Shown here one piece after another: positions 33,704 through 45,093 of a DNA stretch of 64,000 bases. Origin of the DNA: Dermatophilus congolensis. Its GTDB lineage: Bacteria; Actinomycetota; Actinomycetes; Actinomycetales; Dermatophilaceae. Position 1 is the stretch's first letter; the number at the start of each line of letters is the position of its first letter. The stretch is taken from contig JAUNUP010000009.1 in NCBI GenBank assembly GCA_030538115.1, positions 53,662 through 117,661 on the forward strand, written 5' to 3'. Below the pieces are notes generated by a model. That model made no database searches. It was given only the letters and a program-made list of their open reading frames with translations, and had not been told where the DNA came from. The position numbers and the translations under genes were made by a program.

Positions 33704-33964
33704 GTCCGCACCTCTCTCGCGGGAGGGGGGGCCGGGCTCGTGATGCCACCGTGCCCGCGTGGCGGACGCTGCGGGTAGCGGGGTCGCCCCCTTGTATCAC
33801 TGAGAGGTCAAGCGTAGCCTATTTTCCACAGTGCTGTTGTTTAAATCTAGCCAAGATTAGCCGGGCGTTTCCGCAGGTGCGGAGACAGTCGAAGCGTGCC
33901 GTCGGCTCGCCATCCGCGCGGGCCTGCCGCTTCTGAAGCGCTCGGGACCGTCAAAGGAGTGGTC
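33704..33964. other. Intergenic region between the DUF2249 gene and aconitase
   Basis: About 260 bases. A less GC-rich patch around 33820-33860 (TATTTTCCACAGTG, TTTAAATCTAGCC) probably holds the aconitase promoter, but no clear -35/-10 pair can be fixed. AAAGGAG precedes the aconitase ATG. Confidence 0.5.
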
Positions 33965-36757
<2,793 letters not shown>

Positions 36758-36816
36758 CAACCAGGTCGGCGCTCGCCATGCCGCCGAGCGTCGCGTTCGA
36801 CATCGAGGAGAATCAC

Positions 36817-37152
36817 ATGCCTTCCGACATGTACCCGCAGGCGACGGCCGGAATGTCGGCACGTCGTAAAGAACTCGCTCCTGAAACCCACGAGGCATTC
36901 GAGGCCTTCAGCAAGGCCGTCTTCGCCGACGGGGCCCTGGACGAGAAGACGAAGCAGCTCATCGCGGTTGCGGTGGCGCACACGACGCAATGCCCGTACT
37001 GCATCAAGGGCCACACAAAGCTCGCGCACCGGCGGGGAGCGAGCGACGAACAGATCATGGAGGCGATCTGGGTCGCGGCCGAAATGAGGGCCGGAGCCGC
37101 ATTCGCCCATGCCGGGCTTGCGCTCGACGCCCTGCACGGGTCGGAGGGGTGA
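36817..37152 (+). CDS. Carboxymuconolactone decarboxylase/AhpD-like protein
   Basis: 111 residues. The core HEAFEAFSKAVFADGALDEKTKQLIAVAVAHTTQCPYCIKGHTKLAHRRGASDEQIMEAIWVAAEMRAGAA contains the C-P-Y-C redox pair and the following His (CIKGH) of AhpD-like peroxidase reductases. It is therefore more likely an alkylhydroperoxidase-type redox protein than a decarboxylase. GAGGAG lies 10 bases before the ATG. Between aconitase and the DsbA-like gene. Confidence 0.85.
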   Translation: MPSDMYPQATAGMSARRKELAPETHEAFEAFSKAVFADGALDEKTKQLIAVAVAHTTQCPYCIKGHTKLAHRRGASDEQIMEAIWVAAEMRAGAAFAHAGLALDALHGSEG

Positions 37153-37159
37153 TGCGCTC

Positions 37160-37945
37160 ATGGCGCTCGTCGTCTACGGCGATTTCTCCGACCCACTGAG
37201 TCAGGTCGCTTCGCAGCGCGTGGACGTGCTGAAAGGGCGCGGCGCGGAGGTCGAATGGCGGGCGGTGGCGGCGCGAGAAACGATTCTGGTGCATGCCCAG
37301 CCCGCGGATGATCGATTCGATCAACGCTACGACGATGTGCAGCAGTGGTGTGCGTCAGCATTGCTGCCCGGCGAGCGTGGGCTGCCCGAAAAGCCCAGGA
37401 CCATGCCATTCCCCGACCAGCCCGTGGCGGGATATGCAGAGGCCGTGGGTGCCGGTGTCGAGGATTTTGTGCGGCATCTGATTTTCGACGCGTACTGGAA
37501 TCGTGGCGTCGACATCGGTAACCCCGCGGCGCTGCGGCACCTGTTGGTGTTGCCGATAATGCACGGCGATTCGCCCTCCGACATTCTCTCGTTCTCGGGT
37601 GACGCGATCGGAATGTTCGGTGGTCCCATGACTGGGGCGGCCTACCACCTCATGAAGGAATGGCGTGAGGCGTGGCAGGCGCTCGGGAGCCCGGAACTGC
37701 CGGTGCTGCAAGACGGAGACACGGTGTTCGCCGGGTTCGATGCCGTAAAGCAATTGGGGCGGCTCCTGGGCGGCCAGGCTGCTGTCACAGTGGCCGGCAA
37801 CCCGTACGCGCTGCCTCCGATGCCGGTGGAAAACAGGTGGCTCAGCATCCCCCGACCGGGCCGTCGCCCACTGTGGTGGGACACCCCGATCGGAGTGGGG
37901 GCGCCCGAGAGCCGCGACCGACCCGCGGAGCTCGTGGGCCGCTGA
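37160..37945 (+). CDS. DsbA-like (FrnE/HCCA isomerase-type) thioredoxin-fold protein
   Basis: 261 residues. VVYGDFSDPLSQVASQRVDVLKGRGAEVEWRAVAARE is the start of a DsbA/2-hydroxychromene-2-carboxylate isomerase fold, followed by a helical insertion (VEDFVRHLIFDAYWNRGVDIGNPAALRHLL) and a final VFAGFDAVKQLGRLLGG. The usual C-x-x-C is replaced by S-D-P-L, so it cannot act as a classic disulfide oxidase. Starts 7 bases after the AhpD-like gene. Confidence 0.75.
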   Translation: MALVVYGDFSDPLSQVASQRVDVLKGRGAEVEWRAVAARETILVHAQPADDRFDQRYDDVQQWCASALLPGERGLPEKPRTMPFPDQPVAGYAEAVGAGVEDFVRHLIFDAYWNRGVDIGNPAALRHLLVLPIMHGDSPSDILSFSGDAIGMFGGPMTGAAYHLMKEWREAWQALGSPELPVLQDGDTVFAGFDAVKQLGRLLGGQAAVTVAGNPYALPPMPVENRWLSIPRPGRRPLWWDTPIGVGAPESRDRPAELVGR

Positions 37946-37954
37946 CGACCTCAC

Positions 37955-37987
37955 CTCGCGGGTCGGGCTGAGGGTCCGACCCGCGAG
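37955..37987 (+). terminator. Strong terminator of the aconitase operon
   Basis: CTCGCGGGTCGG and CCGACCCGCGAG form a perfect 12-bp stem around 9 bases, 9 bases after the last stop codon of the operon. Confidence 0.75.
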
Positions 37988-38101
37988 AGCCCTCTCCACA
38001 ATAAAACCGCCTCAAATAGTTTTAACTAGTTATTCCGTGGTTTACTACTGCTGACGGTCGAGTCGCACAGAAGCCGTCCAGAAGTCGTGGAGAGGTGAGT
38101 C

Positions 38102-38443
38102 GTGACATACGTGATTGCGCAGCCGTGCGTCGATGTGAAGGACCTGGCGTGCGTCGAAGAGTGCCCGGTCGATTGCATCTACGAGGGGAGTCGGGCCCTC
38201 TACATCCACCCCGACGAGTGCGTGGACTGTGGAGCCTGCGAGCCTGTGTGTCCGGTCGAGGCGATCTACTACGAAGACGACCTGCCGTCGGAGTGGGGCG
38301 AGTACCTCACCGACAACGCGTCGTTCTTCGAAGACCCGCTGCCCGGCCGCGACGAGCCGCTGGGTTCGCCGGGAGGTGCCGCGAAGATGGGCGTGATCGA
38401 GGCCGACGCCCCTGTAGTGGCGGCGTTGCCGCCGAACGCGTAG
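38102..38443 (+). CDS. fdxA: Seven-iron ferredoxin FdxA
   Basis: 113 residues. Two cluster motifs: [21 protein letters not shown] for the [3Fe-4S] and [23 protein letters not shown] for the [4Fe-4S], in the order and spacing of actinobacterial FdxA. A low-molecular-weight electron carrier, possibly for P450s or oxidoreductases elsewhere. GTG start with GAGAGGTGA just upstream. A less GC-rich promoter stretch precedes it (AAAATAGTTTTAACTAG region, 38010-38040). Confidence 0.95.
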   Translation: MTYVIAQPCVDVKDLACVEECPVDCIYEGSRALYIHPDECVDCGACEPVCPVEAIYYEDDLPSEWGEYLTDNASFFEDPLPGRDEPLGSPGGAAKMGVIEADAPVVAALPPNA

Positions 38444-38449
38444 GGGCGG

Positions 38450-38668
38450 CTACTTCTTCGTCACCTTCGACAAGGCCGACCCCTTGTGTGCCGCGACGTG
38501 GTCGGTCTTGTCGCTGGCGATCTCGTACTGCGGGTCGTCCTTGCTCGCGTGGCGTGTGTGGCCCTTGTAGGTGAAGTCGGCAGTGTGCACCTTGGTGATC
38601 TTCCCGGACACCTTCCCGGCTTCGGAGTTCCAGGAAACGTGGTCGCCGACGCGAAATCGCTCAGCCAT
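38450..38668 (-). CDS. DUF2945/HVA1-type small basic protein
   Basis: 72 residues: FRVGDHVSWNSEAGKVSGKITKVHTADFTYKGHTRHASKDDPQYEIASDKTDHVAAHKGSALSKV, matching the small SH3-like HVA1 (hypervirulence-associated TUDOR) domain family. Function unknown. GAGGAGAACGACC precedes the ATG. Convergent with fdxA with 6 bases between the stop codons. Confidence 0.85.
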   Translation of the reverse strand: MAERFRVGDHVSWNSEAGKVSGKITKVHTADFTYKGHTRHASKDDPQYEIASDKTDHVAAHKGSALSKVTKK

Positions 38669-38827
38669 GGTCGTTCTCCTCGATCGTGCGGAAACGCGAT
38701 CACTTCATCGTCGGCGAGAAACACCGGGCCCGCGAGGCGGGTATCGGCTCGCCGCTGAAGCTCGCGAACCGTGCGGCGCCGCGCGTTGTCGTGATGTGCC
38801 GCGCTGGGAGTCATTCGTGCCCAGTGA

Positions 38828-38939
38828 CCCGTCGCTGGCGAAGCGTTGTTCGGCACAGCGCTGTCGCGGTGCGGCGCGCGAGAGTGCTTCACGCCCCGCG
38901 CGCCGTCGCTCGCGGAGCGAGGTTCGGCATAGCGGTGTC
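38828..38939. repeat. Imperfect 38-bp direct repeat at the 3' end of the 13E12 gene
   Basis: 38828-38865 and 38902-38939 match at 31 of 38 positions. The second copy encodes the last residues of the 13E12 protein (DTAMPNLAPRATARG) and the first lies beyond its stop, encoding a similar DSAVPNNASPATG in the same relative frame. This looks like an old local duplication of the gene end. The rest of 38669-38888 shows no gene. Confidence 0.5.
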
Positions 38940-40715
38940 TGGGTGAGCGGGTGTTTGCTTGTCGGCTCCGGCGAGGGCTGTGTCGTCCGGTGGTGACCAG
39001 CCGTGACCGAGCAGTGGCGGCGCGGTGGAGTAATGGACCTGCCCTGTCGGCGTGGTGATCCGAACAGTGTGCGGTGGGCTGGGCGTGGCGGCGAGGTCGA
39101 GCGAATCGTCTTGGGGGAGTGTGCCGCGGGACTTGAGGGATAGGTGCGGTGCGGGCTGACGTGTCCCGCGGCACCCCGGCCGGTCAGGTGACTCGTTCCC
39201 GTCTCCGCTGGTCACAGTGTGTATCCAGCCAGGCTCTTCTTTCACTTGGTTGCACCGGACGCACAACCCCTCGCCGTTGGCGTATCCGGTGATTCCGCCG
39301 AGGGCGTGTGCCCGTACGTGGTCGTGCTGAGCGATGGGCGCGTCGCAGTAAGGCGTGCGGCAGTGGTCGTCGCGCAGGATCAACATGCGACGCAGTTGCC
39401 CGTCGAAGGTGCGGCGGCGAGAGTCCATGGCAACGAGGTCGCGCCCATCGGGACTCGTGTAGAGCCGCCGCAACCACACCTGGCCGATGCCCTGTGCGGG
39501 GCTGGCCAGCTTGTCTTCGAAGTGGATCCCCGGCGCGTTTGTGCTGGTCGCGTCACGAGTGCCGGTACCGCGCATCTCGCCTGACGCCGTACTTGTGTGG
39601 CTGCGTTCGCCAGCGTCGCGGAGCCAGGCGCGGGCGATGGGAGCGGGAACCGGCCCGTGGCCGGGGATGCGAGCAGGTTCGTCGGTGGAGCGGGCGGGGT
39701 CTCCAGTGCCGAGCAGGGCGCGATCGGTGATGACGAGCTCGACTTCGACGGGAACGGCGGCCCCGGTGGGGCGCCCGGTGAGGCGAGCGATGGCGGCGTC
39801 GGCCATGACCGCGCCTTGGCTGCGCCCGTCGGGTAGCTCTTGCACGGGTTCGCCGGTGCCGTCGCCGTCGACGTGGAACGCGGTGCCGGCGACGACGGAC
39901 TGGGCGTGCCGGTGTAGAGACGCGTAGGCGGCTACGGCTTCTTTCAGCCCGGTGAGGAGGGTGAGGTAGGCCATCCCGTCGGGGGCGGGCCGCACGGACA
40001 CCCGACGTGACTTCACGGCTTCCTCGCGGCGGTGCACGACAGCGGCCGCGTCGCGGGCGGCGGCTTCGCGCCGGGTGGCCTGGTCGATCTGGTGCGGGCT
40101 CATCGCCTCCAGCTGTGGCCCGAGGGTGGCGTCGACGGCGGCGCGAGCTTCGAGAGTGAGCACGGCGGTTCCGCGCACCATCATGATGGCGCCCCACTCC
40201 GAGACTTTGCCTTGTTCGAGAGCGGCCATGGTGTGCGGCATTTCGTTGACGAGCGCGCGGGCCATGCCGACAAACCGGTCGCCACGCGAGGGGGATTCGC
40301 GGCGCGCGAGCGCGATCTCGGAGCCGACCGAACGCACGCATGTGGCGATGGCGTCGGTTTCGTCGCGGGCACGGCGTCCGCCCGAACGGGCGCCGGACGC
40401 GAAGCCATCGGTCTCGGCGGCTGTCTCAGCGCGGAAGTGCTCAAGGGCATCGGCGACTCTGTCGGAGGTGAACGCTACGGTCATGCGTGCCTGGGCAGCC
40501 GCAGCAGCGGACTTGAGGCGCTCGAGCTCGGCGATCAATTGGACCTGCTCAGACGGGTCGAGGTCGGCGGGATCGAGCTCGCTCAGCCAGGCGCGAACGC
40601 GTTGCGCCCCCACGTTCGGATCCGTCGAGCCGAGTGCGTCATCGAGCGCCCACCCGACCGCTCGATCATCGAAAGCGGCCCGGTGCAGCGGTACGACAAC
40701 CGGACTCGCGGACAT
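38889..40715 (-). CDS. 13E12 repeat family protein: DUF222 plus HNH endonuclease domain
   Basis: 608 residues. DUF222 occupies about residues 40-360 (LIAELERLKSAAAAAQARMTVAF onward). The C-terminal HNH motif is RDDHCRTPYCDAPIAQHDHVRAHALGGITGYANGEGLCVRCNQVKEEPGW. This actinobacterial family is present in many copies per genome and behaves like a mobile or recombining element, but its activity has not been established to my knowledge. The C-terminal tail ends in a low-complexity stretch that overlaps the local 38-bp repeat. Confidence 0.9.
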   Translation of the reverse strand: MSASPVVVPLHRAAFDDRAVGWALDDALGSTDPNVGAQRVRAWLSELDPADLDPSEQVQLIAELERLKSAAAAAQARMTVAFTSDRVADALEHFRAETAAETDGFASGARSGGRRARDETDAIATCVRSVGSEIALARRESPSRGDRFVGMARALVNEMPHTMAALEQGKVSEWGAIMMVRGTAVLTLEARAAVDATLGPQLEAMSPHQIDQATRREAAARDAAAVVHRREEAVKSRRVSVRPAPDGMAYLTLLTGLKEAVAAYASLHRHAQSVVAGTAFHVDGDGTGEPVQELPDGRSQGAVMADAAIARLTGRPTGAAVPVEVELVITDRALLGTGDPARSTDEPARIPGHGPVPAPIARAWLRDAGERSHTSTASGEMRGTGTRDATSTNAPGIHFEDKLASPAQGIGQVWLRRLYTSPDGRDLVAMDSRRRTFDGQLRRMLILRDDHCRTPYCDAPIAQHDHVRAHALGGITGYANGEGLCVRCNQVKEEPGWIHTVTSGDGNESPDRPGCRGTRQPAPHLSLKSRGTLPQDDSLDLAATPSPPHTVRITTPTGQVHYSTAPPLLGHGWSPPDDTALAGADKQTPAHPDTAMPNLAPRATARGA

Positions 40716-40867
40716 GTCCCAAGTCTAGTCCAGCTCGATCATATGTTCCATACGTATATACTAAATCTGTGATGTGAACTGTATCTTTGTTGAACTCAGG
40801 ATCGAAGCAGGCGTGGGGTGCGATCGGGGTAGACGCCTGTCGGGTCGCTCCCGGGGGGCAGCCGTGG

Positions 40868-40906
40868 TGCGTGCAAATTTAAAACCACATGTTAAATTTG
40901 CACGCA
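40868..40906. promoter_or_regulatory. Perfect 15-bp inverted repeat ending at the ATPase start codon
   Basis: TGCGTGCAAATTTAA (40868-40882) and TTAAATTTGCACGCA (40892-40906) are perfect inverted arms around 9 bases. The last base of the right arm is the A of the ATG, so no ribosome-binding site is possible. An operator for autorepression, or a leaderless promoter covered by a repressor, are the simplest readings. A further AT-rich patch lies at 40740-40800. Confidence 0.65.
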
Positions 40907-42090
40907 TGATTCCGAGGTTCCTGGAGCCCATCCTTCGGGAACGGTTGGGCTCCGCCGCCGCGGTCGCGCTGCTGGGGCCGAGGCAGGTCGGCAAGACGAC
41001 CCTGGCGCGCAAGGTCGCAGATGAGTGGGCTGCAGGGGCGATCTACCTCGACCTCGAACGTCCCGCAGACAGGAGGCGTCTCGATGACGCGGATGCGTAT
41101 CTGCGGTCACAAGCGTCGCGCTTGGTGGTCCTCGACGAGGTTCACCGGGCGCCAGAGCTCTTCGGCGTGCTTCGCGGCGTCATCGACGACAATCGCAGGG
41201 CGGGCCACCGGTCCGGTCAGTTCCTCCTACTGGGCTCTGCCTCGCTCGACCTGATCCAGCAGTCCTCCGAGAGCCTCGCCGGGCGGGTCTCTCATCTGGA
41301 GCTCGACGGGCTCAGCGTCGATGAGGTCGCGGTCGACGGCATACCCGAAGAGGCGGTCTGGCTTCGCGGCGGCTTCCCCGAGAGCCTGCTCGCTGGCTCC
41401 GACGAAGAATCGATCCGCTGGCGCCAGGACTTCATCCGGTCGTATCTGGAGCGGGATGTGCCCATGTTCGCGCCGCGACTGCCCGCAGAGACGCTGCACC
41501 GGCTCTGGGTGATGTTGGCCCACAACAGCGGCGGGCTGTTCAACGCGAGCAGGTTGGCCCAGAACCTGGGGGTGTCGAGCCCCACGGCGGACCGCTACGT
41601 CGATCTGCTTGTGGATCTGGGTCTGGTGCGAAGGCTGACCCCGTGGCACATCAACTCGACGAAGCGGCTGACGAAGTCGCCCAAGGTCTATGTTCGCGAC
41701 ACCGGCCTCATGCACGCGCTGCTGGAGATCGACACGATGCACGACCTGCGCGGACACCCCAGCGTCGGCGCCAGTTTCGAGAGCCTCGCCGTGGAGTCGC
41801 TCGCGGGCGCGTCAACGAGACTGCGACCGCATCACTACCGAACCGCCACCGGAGATGAGGTCGATCTTCTGCTGGTCAAGGGCGGCCAGGTCGAGATGGC
41901 CATCGAGGTGAAGCTCTCCACGGCCCCCACTGTGACCTCGGGTTTCCATCGGGCATGCGATGACGTCAAGGCTCCCCGCCGTTACGTCGTTCACCCAGAC
42001 ACCGGAGGCGAGCCCTACGAGAACGAAGGCGTCACAGTCATCGGCCTGAGCCGCCTGGTGAACGAGGTCAGGACGACCTTCGGGTCTTGA
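40906..42090 (+). CDS. AAA_14/DUF4143 family ATPase
   Basis: 394 residues. Walker A GPRQVGKT (24-31), Walker B LVVLDEVH, a sensor-like FLLLGSASLDL, then a winged-helix part (NASRLAQNLGVSSPTADRYVDLLVDLGLVRRL). The C-terminal DUF4143 segment carries a PD-(D/E)xK-like core (TGDEVDLLL ... MAIEVKLS). Widespread but poorly understood; often found as single accessory genes. Starts directly at a perfect inverted repeat and appears leaderless. Confidence 0.88.
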   Translation: MIPRFLEPILRERLGSAAAVALLGPRQVGKTTLARKVADEWAAGAIYLDLERPADRRRLDDADAYLRSQASRLVVLDEVHRAPELFGVLRGVIDDNRRAGHRSGQFLLLGSASLDLIQQSSESLAGRVSHLELDGLSVDEVAVDGIPEEAVWLRGGFPESLLAGSDEESIRWRQDFIRSYLERDVPMFAPRLPAETLHRLWVMLAHNSGGLFNASRLAQNLGVSSPTADRYVDLLVDLGLVRRLTPWHINSTKRLTKSPKVYVRDTGLMHALLEIDTMHDLRGHPSVGASFESLAVESLAGASTRLRPHHYRTATGDEVDLLLVKGGQVEMAIEVKLSTAPTVTSGFHRACDDVKAPRRYVVHPDTGGEPYENEGVTVIGLSRLVNEVRTTFGS

Positions 42091-42102
42091 GGACTCTTCC
42101 GG

Positions 42103-42249
42103 GATGGAGCCCCGAAAGGCGTCGCACGTGGGCTGGGGGCCGATCGACGCGTACCCGCGGAGATGCCGGGGTACGAACGCGCCATCCTGACCGGCATCCG
42201 CGCCGGCACGCTGCGCCTCGACACTGCCGATGGGTTCGGCCAGGGGTGA
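42103..42249 (+). other. Possible gene remnant between the two ATPases
   Basis: One frame reads GAPKGVARGLGADRRVPAEMPGYERAILTGIRAGTLRLDTADGFGQG and stops at 42249. It has coding-like composition but no start signal; ATG 42160 would give 29 residues. It is unrecognised and could be chance. Confidence 0.25.
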
Positions 42250-42284
42250 GGGGCACCGCAACGGCGGGCTCCGAACGTCGATCC

Positions 42285-43496
42285 TCACGCGATGCTTCGC
42301 AGGTATTTGCCGAAGTGCGGGACCGTGAACGCGATTCGGCCCCTCTCCGCGGAGTAGATGAGGCCCTTCTTCAGCAGCCCGTCTCTTGCCGGCGACAGCG
42401 ATTGGGGTTTGCGGCCCAGGATCCGGGCTACCTCCGAGGTCGGCACGGATTCCGATTCATCCAGTTCTTCGCCCGCCTCCAGCTTTTCCGCCGCCACCTC
42501 CGCCATCGCACGCAGGTACTCACGTTCGCCCGGGGTCGCGCGTTCGAAGCGGGAGCCGAAGAAGCCCACCCCCAGCTCCTCCTCCGCCTCCGGGCCCGCC
42601 ACCTCGACGTCGTGGGCCGTGATCGGGGATTCGGGGGCCGCGTCCCACGAGACCTTGCCGTAGGCCTGGATGAAGTAGGGGTACCCGCCCGTCGCCACGT
42701 ACATCGCGTCGAGGGCTTCTTCTGACCAAGCCGCGTCCTCGTCTGTGGCCGGCACCTGCAGGGCCGCGTCGGCGGCCGCCCGGTCGAGGCGGTCGATGCG
42801 GGAGTAGCGGAACAGCCTCTCCGAGTAAGACTTCGACGCCGACAGCACCGCCGGCAGGTGCGGCAGCCCCGCCCCGACCACCACGACCGGCAGCCCGTTC
42901 TGGCTGATCTCGTGGAACGCCGCGCAGAGTGCCGACACATCCTCCTCGTGCAGATCTTGCATCTCGTCGATGAAGATCCCCACGCCCTTGCCCACGTCGG
43001 CGGCCAACCCGCCCACGTCGGTGAGCAGCTCGACGAGGTCGATCTCGATGTCGCCCGAGTCGGCCCGCCCCGACAGCGCCGGCGCGTCGATGCCCGGCTG
43101 CCACTTGTCGCGCAGCTTCGCCGTCGGTGCCGCGTCACGCAGCGCGAACGCCTTGATCACACCGAGCACCTGGTCGACGTCGTCGACCTGCGGGTGCCCC
43201 AACTCCCGCACCGCCACGTGCAGCGCCGCACTCATCGGCCGCCGGATCCGCTGGTCGGGGCGCGCCTCGAACTTGCCCGTACCCCACCCCGCCCGCACCG
43301 CGGAGGAGCGCAGCGCGTTGAGCAGCACCGTCTTGCCCACCCCGCGCAGGCCCGTGAGCACGATCGATCGCTCCGGCCGCCCCCGCGCGATGCGCTCCAG
43401 CACCACATCGAAGGTGCGCAGCTGCTCGTCGCGGCCGGCCAGCTCCGGCGGGCGCTGCCCGGCACCGGGCGCGTACGGGTTACGAATCGGATCCAC
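42285..43496 (-). CDS. AAA ATPase (Orc1/Cdc6-like, AAA_16 type)
   Basis: 403 residues. LAGRDEQLRTFDVVLERIARGRPERSIVLTGLRGVGKTVLLNALRSSA contains Walker A (about residues 49-56), and GIFIDEMQDLHEEDVSALCAAFHEI is Walker B with the sensor region. VVVVGAGLPHLPAVLSASKSYSERLF is sensor 1, followed by a lid and a C-terminal winged helix (VPTSEVARILGRKPQSLSPARDGLLKKGLI). Common as a stand-alone gene in actinobacteria; function unknown. Convergent with the AAA_14 gene. Confidence 0.85.
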   Translation of the reverse strand: MDPIRNPYAPGAGQRPPELAGRDEQLRTFDVVLERIARGRPERSIVLTGLRGVGKTVLLNALRSSAVRAGWGTGKFEARPDQRIRRPMSAALHVAVRELGHPQVDDVDQVLGVIKAFALRDAAPTAKLRDKWQPGIDAPALSGRADSGDIEIDLVELLTDVGGLAADVGKGVGIFIDEMQDLHEEDVSALCAAFHEISQNGLPVVVVGAGLPHLPAVLSASKSYSERLFRYSRIDRLDRAAADAALQVPATDEDAAWSEEALDAMYVATGGYPYFIQAYGKVSWDAAPESPITAHDVEVAGPEAEEELGVGFFGSRFERATPGEREYLRAMAEVAAEKLEAGEELDESESVPTSEVARILGRKPQSLSPARDGLLKKGLIYSAERGRIAFTVPHFGKYLRSIA

Positions 43497-43734
43497 GCGA
43501 GGACTCTATGCGGTTCTCTAGCCGAAACCCGAGACATTCCACGCGGATGAGGAAAGTCGCCGCTGCACTCGCCCCAGCGCGGCCACCGCCCCGGGCGTGA
43601 CCGATGCCGCAGGGACTTCGCGCCGCAAGTACAACCAAACGCGGCGGCCCGCAGGCATCCCTGCAGGTCGCGATTCGTCGCCCATTGGCTTTCGTTGCTC
43701 TTAGGGCGCGAACTGCCGCGTGTTTCCCTCGCGG

Positions 43735-44079
43735 CTACTGCACCAGCGGCGAACCTGAGCCGTCACCGGTTGTCATCGGGCGACCCGCGGCCTGCCAGCC
43801 GAGCATGCCGCCGGTGACGTTGATCGCGTCGATCCCGTTCTCTCGCAAGAAGGCCACGGCCCGGCTGGAGCGACCGCCGCTGCGGCAGACCACGTGCAGC
43901 GGGCGGGGTTCGGGCAGATCGGCGAGTCGCGAGGGCAGTTCGCCGAGCGGGATCAGCACAGAGTTCGGCGCGTGGCCGAGGTTCCATTCGTCGACTTCGC
44001 GCACATCGAGCATCTGCGCATTGTCGGGGAGGGCGGCGTTCTCCACCGCGGGGATCTCGTTGGTGTCAGGCGACGTCAT
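43735..44079 (-). CDS. Rhodanese-like domain protein
   Basis: 114 residues. AQMLDVREVDEWNLGHAPNSVLIPLGELPSRLADLPEPRPLHVVCRSGGRSSRAVAFLRENGIDAINVTGGMLGWQAAGRP is a complete rhodanese domain with catalytic Cys in VCRSGGRS. ATG 44079 chosen; ATG 44103 is also in frame and neither has a clear ribosome-binding site. The 43497-43734 stretch downstream holds no gene. Confidence 0.85.
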   Translation of the reverse strand: MTSPDTNEIPAVENAALPDNAQMLDVREVDEWNLGHAPNSVLIPLGELPSRLADLPEPRPLHVVCRSGGRSSRAVAFLRENGIDAINVTGGMLGWQAAGRPMTTGDGSGSPLVQ

Positions 44080-44184
44080 GACTCGATTGTGCACCCGAAC
44101 CACGGGTGGGTGGACACCGGCTCGGATACCTGGGAATTGCCTGGTGATCCGGGGTTTTCGGGCCTGTAGTCGCGGCGCGGATGG

Positions 44185-45045
44185 CTACTTGACGAACTTG
44201 CTGGTGCGCCTGTCTGCGAGCGGTGTGCCGCCGGTCTGGCACGTCGCGCAGTACTGCAGCGACGAGTCGGCGAACGACACCTCGCGCACGTCGTCACGGC
44301 ACACCGGGCACGGCAGCCCCGTGCGGCCGTGCACAGCCATCGACGCCCGCTTCGCATCCTTGAGCTCGGTCGCCGGCCGCCCGGAGGCGGTCGCGACGGC
44401 CTCCGAAAGCGTGCCCCTCAGCGCCTCGTACAGCCGTGCGACCTCGCCCTCGTCGAGCGACGACGCGATCGCGAACGGCGAGAGCTTGGCCGCGTGCAGG
44501 ATCTCGTCGGAGTACGCGTTGCCGATGCCCGCGACCACCTTCTGGTCGCGCAGCAGCCCCTTGACCTGCGCCCGCCGCCCCTCGAGCAGCGCCGCGAAAA
44601 TCGGCAGCGTGAACTCCTCGGAGAGCGGGTCGGGCCCGAGCGCCACGATGCCCGGCACCTCGGAGGGGTCGCGCACCACGTACACGGCCAGCCCCTTGCG
44701 GGTGCCGGCCTCGGTGAGGTCGAAACCGCTGCCGTCGCTGAACGTCACCCGCAACGCCACGGCCCCACGCCCAGGCCGCAGCCGCGTGGTCTTGGCGGTC
44801 TCGGCCCAGGTCAGCCACCCGGCCTTGGCGAGGTGAAAGACCAGGTGCAGCCCGTCGCAGTCGATGTCGACGAACTTGCCGTGCCGCCGCACCGCCACGA
44901 CGAGAGATCCGGCCAGCGCGTCAGGCACCGGATCGTAGGTCTTGAGCACCGCCACCGATCCGAGCTGCACACCGGTAACCGCCAGATCGCGGAGCCGCTC
45001 GTCGAGAAACGAGGCGAGCGCGTCGACTTCGGGTAGTTCGGGCAT
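44185..45045 (-). CDS. Fpg/Nei family DNA glycosylase
   Basis: 286 residues. MPELPEVDALASFLDERL gives the catalytic Pro2-Glu3 after Met removal. RRHGKFVDID has the beta-clamp Lys, VAGIGNAYSDEILHAAKLSP is the helix-two-turn-helix, and CPVCRDDVREVSFADSSLQYCATCQTGG is a four-Cys zinc finger. It removes oxidised bases and nicks the abasic site. Which of Fpg, Nei1 or Nei2 it is cannot be settled by eye; the G-N-A-Y in the H2TH and the CxTCQ finger are compatible with actinobacterial paralogues of Fpg. Confidence 0.9.
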   Translation of the reverse strand: MPELPEVDALASFLDERLRDLAVTGVQLGSVAVLKTYDPVPDALAGSLVVAVRRHGKFVDIDCDGLHLVFHLAKAGWLTWAETAKTTRLRPGRGAVALRVTFSDGSGFDLTEAGTRKGLAVYVVRDPSEVPGIVALGPDPLSEEFTLPIFAALLEGRRAQVKGLLRDQKVVAGIGNAYSDEILHAAKLSPFAIASSLDEGEVARLYEALRGTLSEAVATASGRPATELKDAKRASMAVHGRTGLPCPVCRDDVREVSFADSSLQYCATCQTGGTPLADRRTSKFVK

Positions 45046-45093
45046 GGCGTCCCCCGTTCGGTGTTTGGGTGACCCCAGCGAATCACGCGGGAG

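Noticed and set aside
37955..38101. A small RNA gene between the aconitase operon and fdxA
   Set aside because: The hairpin is a normal terminator and the AT-rich part fits the fdxA promoter. Nothing suggests a separate transcript.
38889..40715. The 13E12 gene as an active homing element or defence system
   Set aside because: The family is abundant in actinobacteria with no accepted function. Nothing here beyond a local 38-bp repeat shows mobility.
43497..43734. A tRNA or small gene in this gap
   Set aside because: No cloverleaf, T-loop motif or ribosome-binding site could be found by eye.
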